Below, piece by piece: positions 25,228 to 27,811 of a stretch of DNA of 27,811 nt. Where the stretch lies: positions 1-27,811 of the forward strand of contig JBPOJN010000057.1 of assembly GCA_052033505.1 (NCBI GenBank), written 5' to 3'. Positions within the stretch are counted from its first letter, which is position 1, and every line of letters begins with the position of its first letter. The notes beneath the pieces are model-generated. The model searched no databases. It worked only from the letters and a program-made list of their open reading frames with translations, and was not told the DNA's origin. This stretch comes from JBPOJN01 sp052033505. GTDB taxonomy: Bacteria; UBA10199; JACPAL01; GCA-016699445. The position numbers and the translations under genes were made by a program.

Positions 25228-25257
25228 AAAAAAAAAGGCCGCTTAAAAAAGCGGCCT
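25228..25257 (-). terminator. Rho-independent terminator after the sctJ-linked small genes
   Basis: Read on the minus strand, a perfect 9 bp stem AGGCCGCTT/AAGCGGCCT with a 4 nt loop is followed by nine T residues. It lies 27 nt downstream of the 99-residue gene and about 105 nt before the sigma-factor start. It divides the T3SS genes into two transcription units, with sctJ and the small genes upstream and sigma to sctV downstream. Confidence 0.92.
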
Positions 25258-25284
25258 GGTGTGCCCTGTCCTCAAGCATGGGGA

Positions 25285-25584
25285 TTAAGACGGAGCGTCT
25301 TGCGATCCTCCGGGAGTTCCGGCGGGCGTCATCATCAAAGCGGCCGCTGAAATCAAGACCTTCATGGCCAACTCTTGCTGAACCGTCAGTGTGGTATTTC
25401 CAAAGATATGCCGAATGCCGCAAGGCGGCGTAAGCGTCGCCGTTGCTAAGGCCCGTGCCTTGGCTTCATCGACGATCTGCGCCACGGGGCGCTCTTTCGA
25501 GGGTGCGGCATTTTTTTTCTCGGACTTCGTTTCCTCTTCTAAAACAGGGCCGCTAGAACGTTCCTTCACAGATTTGATCGACAT
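25285..25584 (-). CDS. Unrecognised 99-residue protein in the T3SS cluster
   Basis: I do not recognise the family. The first 45 residues are charged (Lys/Glu-rich, with SKERPVAQIVDEAKARA). The second half is mildly hydrophobic (TLTVQQELAMKVLISAAALM) and ends in a Gly/Pro/Ser-rich tail. No signal peptide is seen. A ribosome site GGAGAG 5 nt before the ATG and a strong terminator 27 nt after the stop support it as a real gene, last of the upstream T3SS unit. A short helical, partly hydrophobic protein in this place could be an early secreted subunit, a chaperone or a small regulator. None of these is shown by the sequence. Confidence 0.65.
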   Translation of the reverse strand: MSIKSVKERSSGPVLEEETKSEKKNAAPSKERPVAQIVDEAKARALATATLTPPCGIRHIFGNTTLTVQQELAMKVLISAAALMMTPAGTPGGSQDAPS

Positions 25585-25614
25585 AGACTCTCCATCCCCT
25601 CGTAAACCTGCTGA

Positions 25615-26052
25615 TTATCTATGAATCGCCGCGGTGACCGCACCGTCACGGGCCCCTGAGATCATCGTCAACGTCGGATCGCTGACCGACGTCGGCGCAT
25701 TGCCCGGAAAGGCCACGACAGGCGGACCGGATTGGGCCAAACGTTGCTGCTCATTCATTTGATGATTGGCTTGAGCTTTAGCTCCGATCGCCCCGGCGCC
25801 CTGCATCGCGGCCCCCGCGATCAAGCTCAATCCGCCGGTGAACGGCGCCGCTAAATACGCCAAAGGAGCGAATCCACCTAAGGCTTTCAAAACACCCGAG
25901 AAAAATCCGGGTTTCTTCGCCTGAGGGGTCGTATCGTGAATGATCTGCGCGAACTGCACATGGGTGCCATTTAGCCCATAACCGTTGTTAACTTTGACAC
26001 CCTGATTCGGGGCGGCATTGGGCTGATCCAGATTAGGAGTGGTAATATCCAT
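25615..26052 (-). CDS. Unrecognised 145-residue protein in the T3SS cluster
   Basis: I do not recognise the family. The N-terminal 45 residues are polar, Asn/Gln/Pro-rich and without a signal peptide, compatible with a T3SS export signal. Residues about 48-92 are a hydrophobic Gly/Ala-rich stretch (FAPLAYLAAPFTGGLSLIAG and AAMQGAGAIGAKA) with GxxxG spacing, enough for one or two membrane helices. A Gln/Asn/Pro-rich tail follows. AGGAG lies 6-7 nt before the ATG. The gene lies between sctJ (83 nt gap) and the 99-residue gene (30 nt gap). Soluble N-terminus, hydrophobic Gly-rich core and absence of a Sec signal make a secreted translocator-like or inner-membrane accessory role possible, but this is inference only. 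Confidence 0.68.
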   Translation of the reverse strand: MDITTPNLDQPNAAPNQGVKVNNGYGLNGTHVQFAQIIHDTTPQAKKPGFFSGVLKALGGFAPLAYLAAPFTGGLSLIAGAAMQGAGAIGAKAQANHQMNEQQRLAQSGPPVVAFPGNAPTSVSDPTLTMISGARDGAVTAAIHR

Positions 26053-26135
26053 AGTGACTCCTGACGTCCTTATTTCAATTATCGTTCAGGCTCTCCTCTC
26101 CAGTTGTGGGGGAGCCGTCATTTCTAACGCATTTC

Positions 26136-27146
26136 TTATAAGGTGGGCGGTTGCTGCTGAGTGGCAAAGTCAAATTGGCTATTCGCTTGGTCGCCGAGAC
26201 CACCTTCGCCTAAGAGGCCCGCGGAATTAGCGCCTCCCAAGGCCGCGCGATCCGGCGCGAATCTCTGAACTTTCAGACGGAGGCGGTTGAGCCGCATGAT
26301 ATTGAACAAAAGAAATCCGGAAACTCCGACTAAGAGCAGTAAGAGGCTGATGATGTAGAATTTAAACCGCGTGACCGAATCCCGTGCGAGCTGGACACCC
26401 GCAACACGGACCACGTCAGCCGGAGCAATGAGGGGCTCGATGGATCCGTCTTCAGCAGTTCTTTCTTCGAGCGAAGGTGCGGAAGCGACCGACGTCGGTC
26501 CCGTCGGAACATGCAGAGGAATCGACGGCGCTCCGGTGTCAGCACGCGTGACGATGACGGTTACGTCGTTCGGATCGAGATTAGGCACGGTATTCGCGAC
26601 GAATCTCTGGACCTTTCCTTCAGTGACGGTTTGAGCGACGAGCTCGTCGTTACGCGTTTTGACGACCACGGAGGCGGTCGGGCGGCGCTTGACGGGATCC
26701 AGATCCGAAAATTCATTCTCGGTCGGCACGTTCAACACCACGTCGACGTCCACGACTCCGGGAATCTTCTGCAGGGATTTTATAATTTCACCTTTGAGGG
26801 CGAGCAAGAAGCGCGCTTTTTGCTCGTCCGGCGTAGGGATCAAGCCCTTGTCTTTATAGACGCCCGAAAGACCCATTTCTTTTTTTCGTGGCAGATTATT
26901 CGCGAGCAAAATCTGGCGCGATTTGGATTCGTCACGCGCGGCGATCGAGAGTTTCCAGGAAACTTCCTGGGCGGATTCTTCTTTTTCCTTCCGGGCGTCG
27001 ATGCCATTTTGGTGCAGCATGACCAGGATTTCATTGGCCTCGTTTTCATCCAGGCCGTGATGGAGGTCGGTGCGCCCGCAACCGACCGTGGCCAATAACG
27101 CGGCGAATAAAAAGACGACTGCGGTTTTTTTGATCAGGAATTTCAT
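26136..27146 (-). CDS. sctJ: T3SS inner-membrane ring lipoprotein SctJ (YscJ/PrgK family)
   Basis: The 336-residue protein has a lipoprotein signal (hydrophobic core and TVGC with Cys23). The YscJ family start follows: DLHHGLDENEANEILVML, NGIDARKE, LPRKKEMGLSGVY, then the second ring-building domain with LKGEIIKSLQKIPGVVDVDV and SVVVKTRNDE. One transmembrane helix lies near 265-288. It lacks the long C-terminal region of flagellar FliF (usually about 550 residues), although both share these RBM domains. It forms the inner periplasmic ring of the injectisome base. Its length exceeds typical SctJ (about 250) because of a 35-residue Pro/Ser-rich linker before the helix and a C-terminal tail. The ATG overlaps the upstream TPR stop (ATGA). 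Confidence 0.92.
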   Translation of the reverse strand: MKFLIKKTAVVFLFAALLATVGCGRTDLHHGLDENEANEILVMLHQNGIDARKEKEESAQEVSWKLSIAARDESKSRQILLANNLPRKKEMGLSGVYKDKGLIPTPDEQKARFLLALKGEIIKSLQKIPGVVDVDVVLNVPTENEFSDLDPVKRRPTASVVVKTRNDELVAQTVTEGKVQRFVANTVPNLDPNDVTVIVTRADTGAPSIPLHVPTGPTSVASAPSLEERTAEDGSIEPLIAPADVVRVAGVQLARDSVTRFKFYIISLLLLLVGVSGFLLFNIMRLNRLRLKVQRFAPDRAALGGANSAGLLGEGGLGDQANSQFDFATQQQPPTL

Positions 27147-27553
27147 TGGGTCACCGTAGCGCCCGGCGGCACATACCCCGCATGGATCGCGTCTAAAAGC
27201 GCTCTGGCAAAATCGCCGGATTTTCCTTCAGGCTCCAACTCGCTCGCTTTTTGCAACTCCGCGAGGGCCTCTTCTTTTTTACCTTTGAAGAACAAAGACT
27301 CCCCTAAATACGCGCGGGCGAACGCCGAATTCGGCTTCAGTCCTAAGGCTTTTTTGTAATGCTGGATGGCTTGATCGTACTTCATTTGGGCGAACGAGAC
27401 GCTGCCCATGGCGACGTAGGGGATTTCGGTATCTTCGGCCAAGACCGTAATGCCTTCGAAAACTTCCCGAGACTCTTCGTACCGCCCCATGCGCAGCAGG
27501 AGATATCCGGCCTCCATGAGGACGACCAAGTTTTCACGAGAGATGGGCACCAT
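27143..27553 (-). CDS. TPR protein, likely SctG/class II-type T3SS chaperone
   Basis: The coding frame is open to a TTG at 27619 (158 residues). I place the start at ATG 27553 (136 residues), because GGAG lies 7 nt upstream, whereas the TTG has no ribosome site; the TTG start would leave a tighter 15 nt gap to the preceding gene and cannot be excluded. Three TPR-like repeats are seen (LLLRMGRYEESREVFEG, VSFAQMKYDQAIQHYKKAL, LFFKGKKEEALAELQKA). No signal peptide is visible. TPR proteins next to sctJ in Ysc loci are needle or translocator chaperones (SctG, LcrH/SycD). The role here is inferred from position, fold and small size. Its stop overlaps sctJ by 4 nt. Confidence 0.75.
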   Translation of the reverse strand: MVPISRENLVVLMEAGYLLLRMGRYEESREVFEGITVLAEDTEIPYVAMGSVSFAQMKYDQAIQHYKKALGLKPNSAFARAYLGESLFFKGKKEEALAELQKASELEPEGKSGDFARALLDAIHAGYVPPGATVTQ

Positions 27554-27634
27554 GAGCACGCTCCGGAAAGCACTGTACTGGATTTCGAGGAAATTCGAAA
27601 GTTTTACTGCAGAATTCAACCACTTGGCGCTCTA

Positions 27635-27811
27635 TTAACCTCGGAAGTTTTGTCCGATCGCCTTTTCGGTGTCGGATTTCGACTTCAAGATATTAGAACG
27701 CGCTTGATAATCGCGGCTCAAGTCGTTGACCGTCACCTGCGCGACCAACATCTGCCAGTTCGCGTCGTTCATCTGCTGGAAGAGGGCTTGTTTTTCCTGA
27801 TAATCCTGGCT
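27635..27811 (-). CDS. C-terminal part of an unrecognised T3SS-linked protein (N-terminus beyond window)
   Basis: Reading the minus strand from the window edge gives 58 residues to a TAA at 27635. The sequence is polar and helical, with features such as QQMNDANWQMLVAQVTVND and ends in KAIGQNFRG. It contains no TPR or membrane segment. The next gene downstream is the TPR/SctG-like chaperone, and in Ysc-type loci SctF (needle) precedes SctG, so a needle or other small secreted subunit is possible. The visible W/Q/V heptads would not contradict this, but the charged tail is not typical of SctF. I treat the identity as unknown. Confidence 0.6.
   Translation of the reverse strand, partial: SQDYQEKQALFQQMNDANWQMLVAQVTVNDLSRDYQARSNILKSKSDTEKAIGQNFRG

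Noticed and set aside
26089..26116. Stem GGCTCTCC/GGGGAGCC between sctJ and the 145-residue gene as a terminator
   Set aside because: On the minus strand the stem has a C-A mismatch, a 12 nt loop and no T run after it; at best a weak attenuator.
26511..27098. 195-residue open frame on the plus strand
   Set aside because: Antisense to sctJ, which has clear family motifs.
12177..27146. The cluster as a plain flagellar export operon
   Set aside because: SctJ is a short lipoprotein, SctI is longer than FliE, FliM lacks the CheY motif, and no flagellar axial gene is present; kept as the main alternative but not favoured.

Overview
This window looks like a chromosomal piece of an uncultivated, diderm (Gram-negative) bacterium. 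It carries two envelope-spanning machines side by side: a type IV pilus of the MSHA type, and a type III secretion system (T3SS). The lipoprotein SctJ, the secretin and the TPR/GspB-like protein all require an outer membrane. The gene families recall Omnitrophota or the old deltaproteobacterial groups, but no rRNA or other phylogenetic marker is present, so I do not assign a phylum. Gene density is very high. Many neighbours overlap as ATGA, and only two gaps exceed about 100 bp (7851-8068 and 25124-25284).

Region 1 (1-12171) is the pilus. On the minus strand, in transcription order, it encodes PilB/MshE ATPase, PilC/MshG platform protein, an AT-rich gap, the major pilin (MshA-like), three further prepilins (GspH/MshC-, PilV/MshD- and PilW/MshO-like), a large PilX/MshP-like protein with a beta-solenoid-like C-terminus, an ExeA/MshM AAA ATPase, a TPR protein (MshN/GspB-like), PilM, PilN, PilO and a secretin that runs off the left edge. 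PilT, the retraction ATPase, is divergent on the plus strand. The blocks E-G, A-C-D-O-P, M-N and I-J-L have the same internal order as in MSHA loci. The separate PilP/MshK gene is missing, and a PilP-like domain is fused to the N-terminus of the secretin.

Region 2 (12177-27811) is the T3SS, all on the minus strand. In transcription order it has an unidentified partial gene, an SctG-like TPR protein, SctJ, two unrecognised small proteins, a strong terminator, a FliA/WhiG-class sigma factor, SctI, a FliG-like protein in the SctK position, SctL, SctN, SctO, SctP, a FliM-like SctQ, a separate FliN-like SctQ-C, a FliO-like protein, SctR, SctS, SctT, ArgJ and SctV. The second half repeats the classic flagellar order fliE-G-H-I-J-K-M-N-O-P-Q-R-(flhB)-flhA almost gene for gene. 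It nevertheless has an injectisome-type SctJ lipoprotein, an SctI-type rod protein and an SctV-type gate, and no flagellar hook, rod or filament gene. FliO and FliG homologues are not normal injectisome parts, so this may be a T3SS lineage close to the flagellum/injectisome split. I see no sctU, sctC or sctD here; argJ, an arginine-biosynthesis gene, sits exactly where flhB/sctU is expected.

The pilus and T3SS clusters converge at 12171/12177 with only 5 bp between pilT and sctV. No tRNA, rRNA, CRISPR array, insertion sequence or attachment site was recognised.
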